NCBI GenBank assembly: GCA_027563935.2
Contig: CM050449.1
Span: 77,345,178-77,409,177, forward strand
Source of the DNA: Costus lasius
Lineage: Eukaryota; Streptophyta; Magnoliopsida; Zingiberales; Costaceae
Reading direction: 5' to 3'
Length of the DNA stretch: 64,000 nt
The position numbers were made by a program, and so were the translations under genes. The notes below the pieces were generated by a model, which was not told the origin of the DNA, did not search any database, and saw nothing but the letters and a program-made list of their open reading frames with translations. Of the stretch, positions 1 through 10,716 are shown one piece after another; position 1 is the first letter of the stretch, and every line of letters begins with the position of its first letter.

Positions 1-129
1 AACTGTGTATCAAGAAAAAAGTTACTAGCACATAGGAAGAATCAACAGTGTAGTCATAAGAAAGTAGAACGGAATATCAGGATAAGAAGTAATATCATAA
101 ATTAGAAGTGCAGCAGTATACTGAAAATT

Positions 130-1034
130 ATGCTGGTTAAACCATGGACCCCGGACGAAGAATTGTCCCGGGTAGACTTATCCGCAATCCCTATATGGAT
201 CCGTATCCACAACCTCCCCCTAAAATGGTGGTCTCCAAGCATCCTCAGCGAGTTGGCCAGTGCATTTGGTAAGCCCCTTTATGCGCGCGTATGTGTGGAA
301 ATAGAAGCAGCCTCAGATTTCCCGGAGATTGTCACTCATGGTGAATGGGGGAAATGAGGCTCACATCAGATTAGAATATGAAGCTGTCCCCGCAAGATGC
401 TCCAAATGCAACATCTATTGGACATTCGCACAAAAATTGTGCAGCAGCTGCAAATTCCAAATTGAACCAAACCTGGAGGGAGAAGCAGGTTCCTACTCAA
501 AACGCTGCAGTCAGCCCGAACACAAGAACGCCACATTCAGACAAAGGGCAGCGGGATCATGGGGGGGCCGGTCCTTCCACGTCGAGGAGGCCGAATGCTG
601 GTCCGACGCACCAGTTTTTAGTAGGCAGTTGCTCGGCGGAACTCTACATGGTGGTTGAGCCTGCTCTGTCTCCATTTTCCTCGGCCGCGGCCCCTTGCCA
701 AGGCCCTCAATCTTCTCTGTCCAGCCAAGGCCCTCAATCTTCTCTGTCCAGGCCTCCTCCAGGTAATGATTCTGAGAAGGGGAAGGCTCTGTTCCCCAAC
801 CAGCCAGTTCCAGGCCCGGAGGACGTGATTGAGGAGTTCGATGATTCTGACTTAGGCTCACCATCTTCTCAATTAATCTCGGGCTACAATGGAGATATAG
901 AAGCCCTGTTGGAGCAACAAGACTTTGTAGTGGTAAACCCACGGAATTCTAGAAGGAGGAGCAGCCGATCCAGGGCTGCGACACCTATCTTGGACCCTAA
1001 GAGCAGGAGTCCACCCCAGCCGGTCCCCAAATGA
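130..1034 (+). pseudogene. LINE ORF1 (RNA-binding gag-like), broken
   Basis: The first frame (130-357) carries the end of a DUF4283-like domain (IPIWIRIHNLPLKWW). After a frameshift near 340-380 a zinc-knuckle region follows (AVPARCSKCNIY), then a Ser/Pro-rich tail in the frame 378-1034. In the family this protein binds element RNA in the ribonucleoprotein particle. The CCHC knuckle is damaged compared with the better copy at 35569-35886 (minus), which reads SKCNLYGHNTKTCAKAG. A perfect 27-bp unit is duplicated in tandem at 700-753. The stop TGA at 1032-1034 overlaps the ORF2 ATG at 1031 as ATGA, suggesting coupled translation in the parent element. The 5' part of the domain is missing. Confidence 0.8.
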
Positions 1035-4000
1035 CACTTCCACCCGCCCCTATTGTGTGTTGGAACGTGAAAGGCTTCAACGCACTAGCTAAGAGGAAGA
1101 AAGTAATGACCCTTGTAAATAATTACAAAATCAAAATGTGCGTGCTTCTTGAAACTCATGTCTTGGAAGCCAAAAGCCGGGAAGTTTTTAATTCCGTGTT
1201 CCCCGGCTGGTTTTTTGCAAACAATTACGGGAATATGTCCGGGGGCAGGATCTAGCTCACTTGGGACCCATCGGCCTATAGAGTGAACATCATTACTGCG
1301 ACCACGCAAGTAATGGTGGGTCAGGTCTCATCTGTCCAGGGGGATTCCTCTTTCTACCTTGGGGTGGTTTATGGTCTATACTCAGCCAATGCGCAGAAGG
1401 AAATCTAGGAAACCCTACATCAAGTCCACGACTTGAGTCCAATGGTAATTTTAGGTGATTTCAACATGCTTTTCTCCTTGGAGGACAAAATCGGGGGGGG
1501 GGGGGGGGGGGGGCTCCTCATGGTGACTCTGAAATTATTTATAATATCGAAATGAAAGCGGCACTGGATATAGTTGACATAAAATTCAGAGGATTTGGTC
1601 TAACTCTCAGATTGGGCCCAACCGGATTTGGTGTAAGCTTGATCGTATAATGGCCACGAAGGATTGGACAGAACGTTTTCCTCTGGCCGAAGCTATTTTC
1701 CTGAATCCTTCCTTATCCGATCACTCCCCTGCTCTTATTGTGTTCGGCGCAAATATACCCCGGAAAGGCCCTCGTTTCCGATTTTTTAACAAATGGCTTC
1801 TCTACCCGAGCCTTGCGCCTTTGATTGAATCTATATGGAATTCTAATAGCATCCAAGGCACTCCGATGTATATCCTCTGCCTCAAACTCGCTATGGCAAA
1901 GCAGGGTCTCAAGCTTTGGGCGAGGCGCATCAGGGCTAAAAAGGATGCTGCCCTAAGAGAGGATACCCGCATGTTGACCGCCATCCAGCAACAGCTTCAA
2001 TCCGATTTTCATAACCCCACCCTTGGCGTGCCTTGGGGGACTCTAACACGTCATATTTCTATAACTTGATGAAATCTAGGCACATCCGAAACTCTATCTC
2101 TTCTATCAAAGACTCCCATGGGATCTTCGTCACCGGAGAAAATATTCCAAAGGAAGCTGTGAGGTTCTACAAAGAGCTCCTGGGGCCTCCTATGATCCTT
2201 ATGCAATTAAACTTTCCGGTTAAAAAATCCTTATCTCCCCCAGCTATTAGCTTGCTGAAATCTAGATATTCAGCAGAAGATATTGTTACCATCATCAATA
2301 AGGCAAATATTTCAAAAGCCCCGGGTGTTGATGGCTTCAACACCGCTTTTTTCAAATCTTTTTGGGATACTATAAAAGAGGACATTCTTCGGGCTATCCT
2401 CGATTTCTTGGACCGTGAGCGAATGCTCAATCGGGTGAACATCACCTCCCTTACTCTTATTCCCAAAGTCCCTAACCCTTCTTCTTTTGCAGAATTTCGG
2501 CCTATCTCCATTTGCAATATGACATACCGCTTCCTGGCGAAAGTGTTGGCCGTCAGGCTTTGTAGGGTGCTTCCGGAGCTCCTTGACTTAAATACACATA
2601 ACTTTATTCCAGCAGATCCATCCAGTAGAATATTATACTATGCCAGGAGATATTAAGCGGCTTTCACAACAGGCGCGGTAATCCTCGTATGGCCATAAAA
2701 CTAGATCTCCATAAGGCTTTAGATTCGGTTAGGTGGGAGGCCATTGATTACCTCCTTAAAGCGTACAAATTTCCGGCAGCATTCACTGCAAGAATTATAG
2801 CATGTGTGTCCTCTCCTTCCTACACTATAAACCTTAATGGGGAGGATGTGGGTTTATTCAGAGGTACCCGGGGCTTAAGCCAAGGTTGCCCTCTATCTCC
2901 GTATCTTTTCATTCTTATCATGCAGCACCTCGCGGATCTTCTCTCTGACCAACTTATACAGGGCCACCTTGTCCCCCCAAGAAATGCAAAAAATTGGGCA
3001 TCACAAATCTCCAATTCGCAGAGGACGTTATTATATTTTGCGAGGCCTCAATATCCTCAGCCAATGCAATTAACAAGGTTCTCGAGGCCTTCTATAGGAA
3101 TACCGGCCTAAAGATCAACCAGCAAAAGTCGCATGTCTTTTACTCAGCCTCAACGGACTCTGATACATAAACACACCTCACCTCCATTCTTGGGATCCAA
3201 AAGGGTTCAATGCCGTTCAGGTACCTTGGGATCCCAATTACTAGTAAACCTATAAAGGCTCGAGACTGCATGCCCTTACTTGAAAAAATATCCGGATATC
3301 TTTCAGCTTGGAGGGCAAAAAGTCTCTCATATGCAGGCAGGGTTGAACTAATAAAATCGATGTGCTATGGGAACATAAATTTCTGGTGTAGTGCCATTAA
3401 GCTCCCCAAGGGTGTCATATATAAACTGAATTCCACTCTTGCAAATTTCCTTTGGTCTCGGGGGCACAGGAAAGAGCAAAGGTAGCCTGGGAACATATTT
3501 CTAAGCCCACAAATTTGGTGGGCTCGGTCTTCGGGACATAGGAAAACTCAATCGGGCCTTCCTCACAAGACATATTTGGAATATTGTATAGGAAAAAAAT
3601 TCTCTTTGGGTTAAATGGATCCACGAGATGTATCTCCAGATGGACTCAATTTGGTCGATCCAGTTACCCAGGCATAATTCGTGGCCCATTCGTGATCTTC
3701 TCTCAGTTCGCGACACCTGTATCTAGATGGTGGGGTATAAGATCGCGAATGGGGAACTCTATCAGATTATGGCTTGATCCATGGCTTCGCCCTAATTTAC
3801 TTATGGACCTTGTGGAGGATTTTCGCTTTGAAAATCCCCCCGGGAGGGGCACTCGTCTCAGCTCCCTTATCGCAAACCATCACTGGGATATTCCTCGCCC
3901 CCGCTGCATAAGCCTCATTGACATCTATGCTATTATCCCTCAGGTGCCCATTCATAAAAATCTCAGCTCCGATCTCTTATTCTGGAATCGCACCCCTCAT

Positions 4001-4549
4001 GGTAATTTTACCATCAAATCCGCTTACGAGGGCCAAATCCATGGCACATAGGTGTTCTGGAAGAACCTGGTTTGGTTTAAAGGACGAATACCGCATCACT
4101 CCTTCTTTCTCTGGTTACTCTGTCATGGCCGCCTCTGTACCAGGGCGCGCCTTCATAACTAGGGCGTGGTGCCGCACCCAACTTGTATGCTTTGCAATTC
4201 CTACCCGGAGACAATGGACCACCTTTTCCTAAATTGTACGGCACTCAATGATTATCGCAGCTTAATTATAAGGAGATGCAATCTGCCTTTAAATACAAAC
4301 TCACGCGAGGAGGTCTTAACGCAACATGCTCACCACATAGGAAGACATGGAAACCCAGTCCAGACCTACATTAGTAAGCTTATGTTTACCGGAACATTTT
4401 ACTACATATGGAGATATCGCAACAGCCAATTAATGGACTCTCACGCAAACAAAAAAGGGCTCATAGACCATCTCGTTTCCCTGATTCTTGATGTCAAAGC
4501 AAAGCTCAGGAGTTACATCCCTCAAGCACATCTGGATCCATCAGTTTAG
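1031..4549 (+). pseudogene. LINE ORF2: endonuclease, reverse transcriptase, zf-RVT, broken
   Basis: APE-type endonuclease at 1031-1640 (N-terminal CWNVKGFN, later MVILGDFN), with in-frame stops at about 1253 and 1387 and a run of 21 G at 1493-1513. Reverse transcriptase at about 2033-3485: SKAPGVDGFN, FRPISICNMTYRFLAKVLA, KLDLHKALDSVRWE, GLSQGCPLSPYLF. The catalytic YADD box reads FAED in the frame near 3033, so one catalytic Asp is changed. The C-terminal zinc-binding domain (CMLCNSYPETMDHLFLNC) is at about 4185-4245. Several frameshifts and stops separate these blocks. The family protein nicks the target and primes reverse transcription there; this copy cannot be functional. Confidence 0.88.
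1493..1513 (+). repeat. G21 homopolymer inside LINE endonuclease
   Basis: Twenty-one consecutive G residues interrupt the endonuclease frame just after the ILGDFN motif. The family probably has two or three Gly codons here. It may be slippage expansion or an assembly error; it could also form a G-quadruplex. Confidence 0.9.
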
Positions 4550-5212
4550 TCCTTTTTAAATCTATGGGATGACTTAGTAGCGATCTAAAGAGTTAACCGA
4601 TTTGTTGTCTTTCTGTGCAAATTTTCACACACCTTTGCTGCTTGATTTTGCTTATTTGCGCAGGCTTTGGCTCAAATCCATCTCGCAACGGATTGGACTT
4701 GTAATCTCTACAAAACTGCTCTATGACAAAGTAGCGAATCTCACCTTGAAGCAGGAAATCAATTACTGCGAACTGACGTAGCTTCCGATTTCTCGTGGAG
4801 GGGCCCCTTGCCAAGTAACCATAGTCATCTTATCTCAAGCCGCAAAGGAATTTCTGCCGGGTAGCTGCACATCAACCTCGGGTTTATCCTCTGTAGCTAC
4901 GTCTGGCGTTGTACAGTTTGTAAGCTATATATGAAGCATGTATGAGCTGATTGTGTCCCAATCTATTTTATCGTGCGTGTATGAGCTGTCTGTACTGATT
5001 TGAATGTTCCCCCTGGTGTTTGTTTTGTTTTTTTTGTGGAGGAGTTTTGAAAGCTTGTATTGCATCATTCATGCGCTAGTTTTACAGGGGAGACTCTGCC
5101 GGATTTTTTTCGGATCCGGTGGAAGGATAGTGTGGGAGTAATGTACATACACTTGTAACATATCTTTTTGGCTTTATAAAATCCCTTACTTGCCTTTGGC
5201 AAAAAAAAAAAT
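4550..5212 (+). other. LINE 3' UTR and tail
   Basis: No coding frame is supported. It holds a family-conserved block (acaggggagactctgccgg near 5086), also visible at about 39640 (plus) and, inverted, at about 29440 and 33290. It ends in the hairpin-like TTGCCTTTGGCAA followed by the A tail. Such conserved 3' ends are where LINE reverse transcriptase recognises its RNA. Confidence 0.75.
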
Positions 5213-7886
5213 CTTGATTTGGTTATTGATATTTATAGTGATCTAATCATGATGAGAATTTTGTTCCTGATTATGACCTTTATTTGTTATCGATCTTATT
5301 CTCATTCTTAATATTAACATTGATCTTGTTCTTGACAATTATCTTAATCTTCATTTTGATCTCAGTTATAATATAGATTTCAGTTTTACTCTTATAATAT
5401 TTATCTTTATCTTGCTTTCAATCTTTATATTAAACTCGATTTTGATCTCAGTGGTAATATTTATTTTCAATCTTGATAATAATATTTATATTTATCTTAA
5501 TCTTATAATGATGAGAATGTTGATCTTGATTATGATCTCTATTTGATCTTTATCATTTTTCAATCTTAATTTTAATATTGATTTTGTTCTTAATCATGAT
5601 GTTGATTTCAATCCTCATCTTATGATATTCATCTTTTTCTACTTTTTAATCTTAATCTTAAACTCGATTTTGATCTTATCTGTAATCTTGGTCTTCAATC
5701 TTGATTTTGTTATTGATATTTATAGTGATCTAATCATGAAGAGAATTTTGTTCCTGATTATGACCTTTATTTGTTATCGATCTTATTCTCATTCTTAATT
5801 TTGACATTGATCTTGTTCTTGACAATTATCTTAATCTTCATTTTGATCTCAGTTTTAATATAGATTTCAGTTTTAATCATATAATATTTATCTTTATCTT
5901 GCTTCAAATCTTTATATTAAACTAGATTTTGATCTCGGTGGTAATATTTATTTTCAATCTTGATAATAATATTTATATTTATCTTGATCTTATAATGAGG
6001 AGAATGTTAATCATGATTATGATCTCTATTTGATCTTTATCATTTTTCAATCTTAATTTTAATATTTATTTTGTTCTTGATCATGATGTTGATCTTGATT
6101 TTAATCAAGATTTCAATCCTCATCTTATGATATTCATCTTTTTCTACTTTTTAATCTTAATCTTAAACTCGATTTTGATCTTATCTGTAATCTTGGTCCT
6201 CAATCTTGATTTTGTTATTGATATTTATAGTGATCTAATCATGATGAGAATTTTGTTCCTGATTATGACCTTTATTTGTTATCGATCTTATTCTCATTCT
6301 TAATTTTAACATTGATTTTGTTCTTGACAATTATCTTAATCTTCATTTTGATCTCAGTTATAATATAGATTTCAGTTTTAATCTTATAATATTTATCTTT
6401 ATCTTGCTTTAAATCTTTATATTAAACTCGATTTTGATCTCAGTGGTAATATTTATTTTCAATCTTGATAATAATATTTATATTTATCTTGATCTTATAA
6501 TGATGAGAATGTTGATCTTGATTATGATCTCTATTTTATCTTTATCATTTTTCAATCTTAATTTTAATATTGATTTTGTTCTTGATCATGATGTTGATCT
6601 TGATTGTAATCAAGATTTCAATCCTCATCTTATGATATTCATCTTTTTCTACTTTTTAATCTTAATCTTAAACTCGATTTTGATCTTCTCTGTAATCTTG
6701 GTCTTTAATCTTTATTTTGTTATTGATATTTATAGTGATCTAATCATGATGAGAATTTTGTTCCTGATTATGACGTTTATTTGTTATCGATCTTATTCTC
6801 ATACTTAATTTTGACATTGATCTTGTTCTTGACAATTATCTTAATCTTCATTATGATCTCAGTTATAATATAGATTTCAGTTTTAATCATATAATATTTA
6901 TCTTTATATTGCTTCAAATCTTTATATTAAACTCGATTTTGATCTCAATGGTAATATTTATTTTCAATCTTGATATTAATATTTATATTTATCTTGATCT
7001 TATAATGATGAGAATGTTGATCTTGATTATGATCTCTATTTGATCTTTATCATTTTTCAATCTTTATTTTAAAATTGATTTTGTTCTTGATCATGATGTT
7101 GATCTTGATTTTAATCAAGAATTCAATCCTCATCTAATGATATTCATCATTTTCTACTTTTTAATCTTAATATTAAACTCGATTTTGATCTTATCTGTAA
7201 TCTTGGTCTTCAATCTTGATTTTGTTAGTGATCTAATCATGATGAGAATTTTGTTCCTGATTATGACCTTGATTTGTTATCGATCTTATTCTAATTCTTA
7301 ATTTTAACATTGATCTTGTTCTTGACAATTATCTTAATCTTCATTTTGATCTTAGTTTTAATATAGATTTCAGTTTTAATCTTATAATATTTATTTTTAT
7401 CTTGCTTTAAATGTTTATATTAAACTTGATTTGATCTCAGTGGTAATATTTATTTTCAATCTTTATAATAATATTTATATTTATCTTGATCTTATAATGA
7501 TGAGAATGTTGATCTTGATTATGATCTCTATTTGATCTTTATCATTTTTCAATCTTAATTTTAATATTGATTTTGTTCTTGATCATGATGTTGATCTTGA
7601 TTTTAATCAAAATTTCAATCATCATCTTATGATATTCATCTTTTTCTACTTTTTAATCTTAATCTTAAACTCGATTTTAATCTTATCTGTAATCTTGGTC
7701 TTCAATCTTGATTTTGTTATTGATATTTATAGTAATCTAATCATGATGAGAATTTTGTTCCTGATTATGACCTTTATTTGTTATCGATCTTATTCTCATT
7801 CTTAATTTTTACATTTTGATCTAAGTTTTAATATAGATTTCAGTTTTAATCTTACAATATTTATCTTTATATTGCTTCAAATCTTT
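5213..7886 (+). repeat. AT-rich satellite, ~505-bp monomer, about 5.3 copies
   Basis: The landmark TTATTGATATTTATAGTGAT begins at 5223, 5710, 6215 and 6720, recurs in shortened form at 7225 and with one substitution at 7717, giving spacings of 487, 505, 505, 505 and 492. Each monomer is built from degenerate TCTTGATTTTGAT-like sub-units, so the array is repetitive at two scales. The open frame at 6434-6808 is low-complexity satellite translation and not a gene. The array breaks off at 7886, where the caulimovirid copy begins, and related sequence resumes at about 18684. Confidence 0.9.
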
Positions 7887-8614
7887 AATTAAAAAGCGTA
7901 AGTAATCTTAACTAAGAGAGACATGATTAAAATTATTGCAACTAATAGTATGTAGAGATAAAACTGAGATAAAAATATATGACAAAAAGCTAACATGTTA
8001 AGATTATTAAGGAATGGTAAATTAACTAACATTTTGATAAGACAAATGTAATAACGTGGGGCTAAGCAAGATTATGCTAATCAAATTGCTAAGTAGATAA
8101 AAGCAAATATCAACAAGCCTTACTAGGGACATAAGCTAAATTAATCTTCACCATTCATATGTTAATAATTCGGGTATCAATCTTAATGAGCTTCTTAACA
8201 CTTCATGATAATCATACATTCACACCTACGCGTACTTTGCCTTCCCTAAGTGGCCTCATGCCTAATGGGAAGCTTTCTTCCGCCGGTTCTTTTATGTATG
8301 AAGATCATTCATGATAAGAAACTAATTAAAACGAAACCCTATTTTATTAATCCATGATGATAGAAAATTAAGATAGCTAAGCCCATTCAGGACCACTACT
8401 CACTCATGGCAAACATAACTATTATAAAAGATGATATATATTGATGATATATCTTACAAGATAAGTAGGATAGTATGAAGATTAATTTACAGAAAGCTAG
8501 AAGCTTACAAGCTTAAATTACAAACTAACTACTTACAAAGAGACTAAGGGAGAAGAGAACTTCACAAGACTACTTCTTCTTGCTAGCAGTTGCTTGATGC
8601 TTGGTGTTGCTTGA
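7887..8614 (-). repeat. Leader/R region, left copy of the ~730-bp direct repeat
   Basis: Nearly identical in direct orientation to 17775-18505. It represents pregenomic-RNA leader sequence from the predicted RNA start (about 8614) towards the primer site. The left end stops about 20 bp short of where the primer site lies in the other copy, and joins satellite at 7886/7887. Confidence 0.88.
8343..8348 (-). terminator. Poly(A) signal AATAAA (left copy)
   Basis: AATAAA on the minus strand about 270 nt downstream of the predicted RNA start. In caulimovirids the signal is passed once near the 5' end and used on the second passage, creating a terminally redundant RNA. The same signal is in the right copy at 18233-18238. 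Confidence 0.5.
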
Positions 8615-8640
8615 TCCCCTCTTGCAATAGCTCTTCATGG

Positions 8641-8654
8641 GTATTTATAAGGGG
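8641..8654 (-). promoter_or_regulatory. Caulimovirid pregenomic RNA promoter, TATA box
   Basis: CCCCTTATAAATAC on the minus strand, placed between the last ORF and the leader repeat. The expected start about 30 nt downstream is near 8614, which is exactly where the right-hand repeat copy ends (18505). Confidence 0.7.
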
Positions 8655-8689
8655 TTTGGAAGATGCCTTGGGGCTTTGGAGCCTCCACA

Positions 8690-8930
8690 TGTCTTCTTGC
8701 ATGAGCTAGATGATGTGCCTTCTTGCATGAGTTAGATGATGTGTCTTCTTGCATGAGTTGAATGATATGTCTTCTTGCATGTTAATTGGATGGTGTCATA
8801 GATGATGTCATATCTTGGATGGTGTCATGGACGACGTCATGTCTACAAACCTTTTCTTGAAAATGTCTTCTTGCATGAAGTGTCCTTTGGATGTCATCAT
8901 GTCATCATGGATGATGTCATATTGTGAAGA
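8690..8930 (-). promoter_or_regulatory. Putative enhancer: 26-bp repeats and TGACG/TGACATCA motifs
   Basis: Upstream of the TATA box are four copies of a 26-bp unit containing CTTCTTGCATG (from about 8693, 8719, 8745 and 8771), then several ATGACGTC and ATGACATCATC motifs between about 8790 and 8925. TGACG motifs form the as-1 element in the CaMV 35S promoter; a similar TGA/bZIP-factor role here is inference. Confidence 0.5.
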
Positions 8931-8976
8931 TGTTTTTCTTGTATGAAGTTTTTGTGTCTTCTTTATTTATTATTAC

Positions 8977-8981
<5 letters not shown>

Positions 8982-9008
<27 letters not shown>
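8982..9008. repeat. (TA)n microsatellite
   Basis: Pure TA run between the enhancer and the intergenic segment of the caulimovirid copy. Confidence 0.85.
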
Positions 9009-9010
<2 letters not shown>

Positions 9011-9175
9011 GTGTCCGTGTAAGGGACTTTTCAACTTTTGGTAAGTTGACAACCGTCAACGGACTTGGTGTGTCTTTACCTCTGCCGTTTGAGAGGACTA
9101 GCTGTTAAACATGTTTTAATTGGTCTTAACAATAACCAATATGACTTTGAGATAGTCACCATCTCTTTCTTTTCT
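8997..9175. repeat. Intergenic segment repeated in inverse at 18507-18683
   Basis: This ~175-bp viral intergenic piece, from the TACATGTGTCCGTGTAAGG side to AGATAGTCACCATCTC, reappears reverse-complemented directly outside the right end of the insert. It contains no supported gene. Confidence 0.88.
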
Positions 9176-9267
9176 CTTTTTCCTTTTTTTTTTTAAAAAG
9201 ATGATATATATAGTTATATATCCATCATATGATCGATATCTAGGTCGTCAATTGTGGAATCACCAAC

Positions 9268-10590
9268 TCATCCTCCGTCTTGAGCTAGTGGGTATTTTAC
9301 ATGTAGTCCTAAAAAGGTGCACCCTTGGTCTCCAAATATCATCCTGTGGTTGAAAGCTTCTAGAACTTTGAAGTGCTTTGTAATTCCAACATCATAGTTG
9401 ACTAGACTTTCATAAGGTACGTGAGTTCTATAATGTAGGCTGGAGCTTGGTCTGTCAAGATATATTTTAAAGTTTCTATTTGCGAACATGAGTATGTGTT
9501 TCATGTCCTTTTAGCTGAGTGTCATGCACCTCCAGATCTTTAAACTGTTTGCAGCATTATCTTGTAATAGAGCTTGTCCCGTTTCTTCCGTGAAATGGCA
9601 TGGCGTCATGTAGGGTTTAGCATAGCTTACTATGCTTATCAGTATATCATATCTGGCGCTGTCCGGATAGCCAGTTTCATAACCAGGAGTGACTGGAGTT
9701 ATTGAAAGGTTTAAGAAGCCAGGTGCCTTTACGAACTGAAAAAGTTTTCTGATTACCCATCTTAACTGCCAATCATCTGTAAAGCGTTCAATTTGGTGGG
9801 TTTCATGCAGAATGATTCTGCCAATAAATCCTTCAGCCATATATTCTTTTATCTTGATTTTTCTCCCATTTACTACTTGGTCAATCCATAAATCAGGATC
9901 TACTAACAATAATAATACTTTATATCCGGGGTCACAAAAACACAAACTGTGGTTATGAGATATCCCATTGTATTCTTCATAGATGAATGCAAGTCCAGGT
10001 GGTAGTTGAACATGGAGTGCTGCAGTTAGCCGCAGATGTTCTTGTTTTTCAATAAAACATTTCAACTTGGTCTTTAGAAGTAATTTAAAAACAAGATGTT
10101 TAACTTGATTGAGCTGAAGCAGATATTCTTCAAACATAGAAACTCTTGTTTTTCTTTCCTCATCATAATATTTGAGAATATTTTCCATTTCTTGTTGTCG
10201 TTCTTTCTCTTGTTCTACTAGTTGGTGATTTTTTGCTTCTAACTCCTTGATATAATTCATATTTTTTGGTACTAAAGGAGTAGCTTCGAGAGATAAGAGA
10301 GGAAATTGGAGGTGGTGGTGTATGTAATCATTGGTGTATTTAAATAGTAACTCGAGATTGTGGAGATGAAAGATGAAATTATTATGACTATTTCTAGATG
10401 ACCAAAGGTGGTTTATCACAGAATGTTGAAAACCATGCAAGGGATGGTTTGTTCTAAAATGCAGAGGAGCCTGAGGTAAGGATGCAATTTGAGGTGGAAG
10501 GGTAGGAGCTGATATAGAAGGATTTAGAGAGGTAGATTTATTCGTGGTGGTGGTGGATGGAGATCTTCCTTGTTCTTCTTTGGAATCCAT
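9268..10590 (-). pseudogene. Large unknown ORF downstream of pol (position of caulimovirus ORF VI or RTBV ORF4)
   Basis: ATG at 10590 opens 359 codons to a TAA at 9511-9513; the same frame continues 80 codons to 9268, so one nonsense codon splits an original ORF of about 440 codons. The N-terminus is rich in Ser/Thr/Pro, a charged coiled-coil-like stretch lies at about residues 115-165 (LEAKNHQLVEQEKERQQEME), and a globular part follows. I do not recognise the family. By position between RNase H and the promoter it matches the transactivator/viroplasmin gene of caulimoviruses and ORF4 of rice tungro bacilliform virus, but no motif proves either. A translation-transactivator role would fit a multi-cistron RNA; this is inference. 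Confidence 0.55.
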
Positions 10591-10716
10591 CTGTATAAAT
10601 ATCAACAATAATAATAAGCAATAGCTTTAGTGGCTATTGTATATTGTAGAATATGTAATATGTATTAATCAATAGCTTTAGCGGCTATTGTGGAAATATG
10701 TAAATAATATACTACT

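Larger units (their letters stand above)
122..5210 (+). mobile_element. Degenerate LINE (plant L1-type), 5' truncated
   Basis: Non-LTR retrotransposon with ORF1 (130-1034), ORF2 (1031-4549), a 3' UTR and a 3' end at about 5168-5210 made of TTTATAAAATCCCTTACTTG, then CCTTTGGC and an A tail. The same 3' signature ends four other LINE copies in this window (29338 minus, 33181 minus, 35943 plus, 39774 plus), so it marks one LINE family. ORF1 starts inside the DUF4283-like domain, so the copy is 5' truncated near 122-130. Many stops and frameshifts make it inactive. No target-site duplication could be matched between the left flank and the satellite that follows the A tail. Confidence 0.9.

Noticed and set aside
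6434..6808. 124-codon ORF as a membrane protein gene
   Set aside because: It is a translation of the AT-rich satellite, with low-complexity Ile/Leu/Phe/Asn composition repeated in other monomers.
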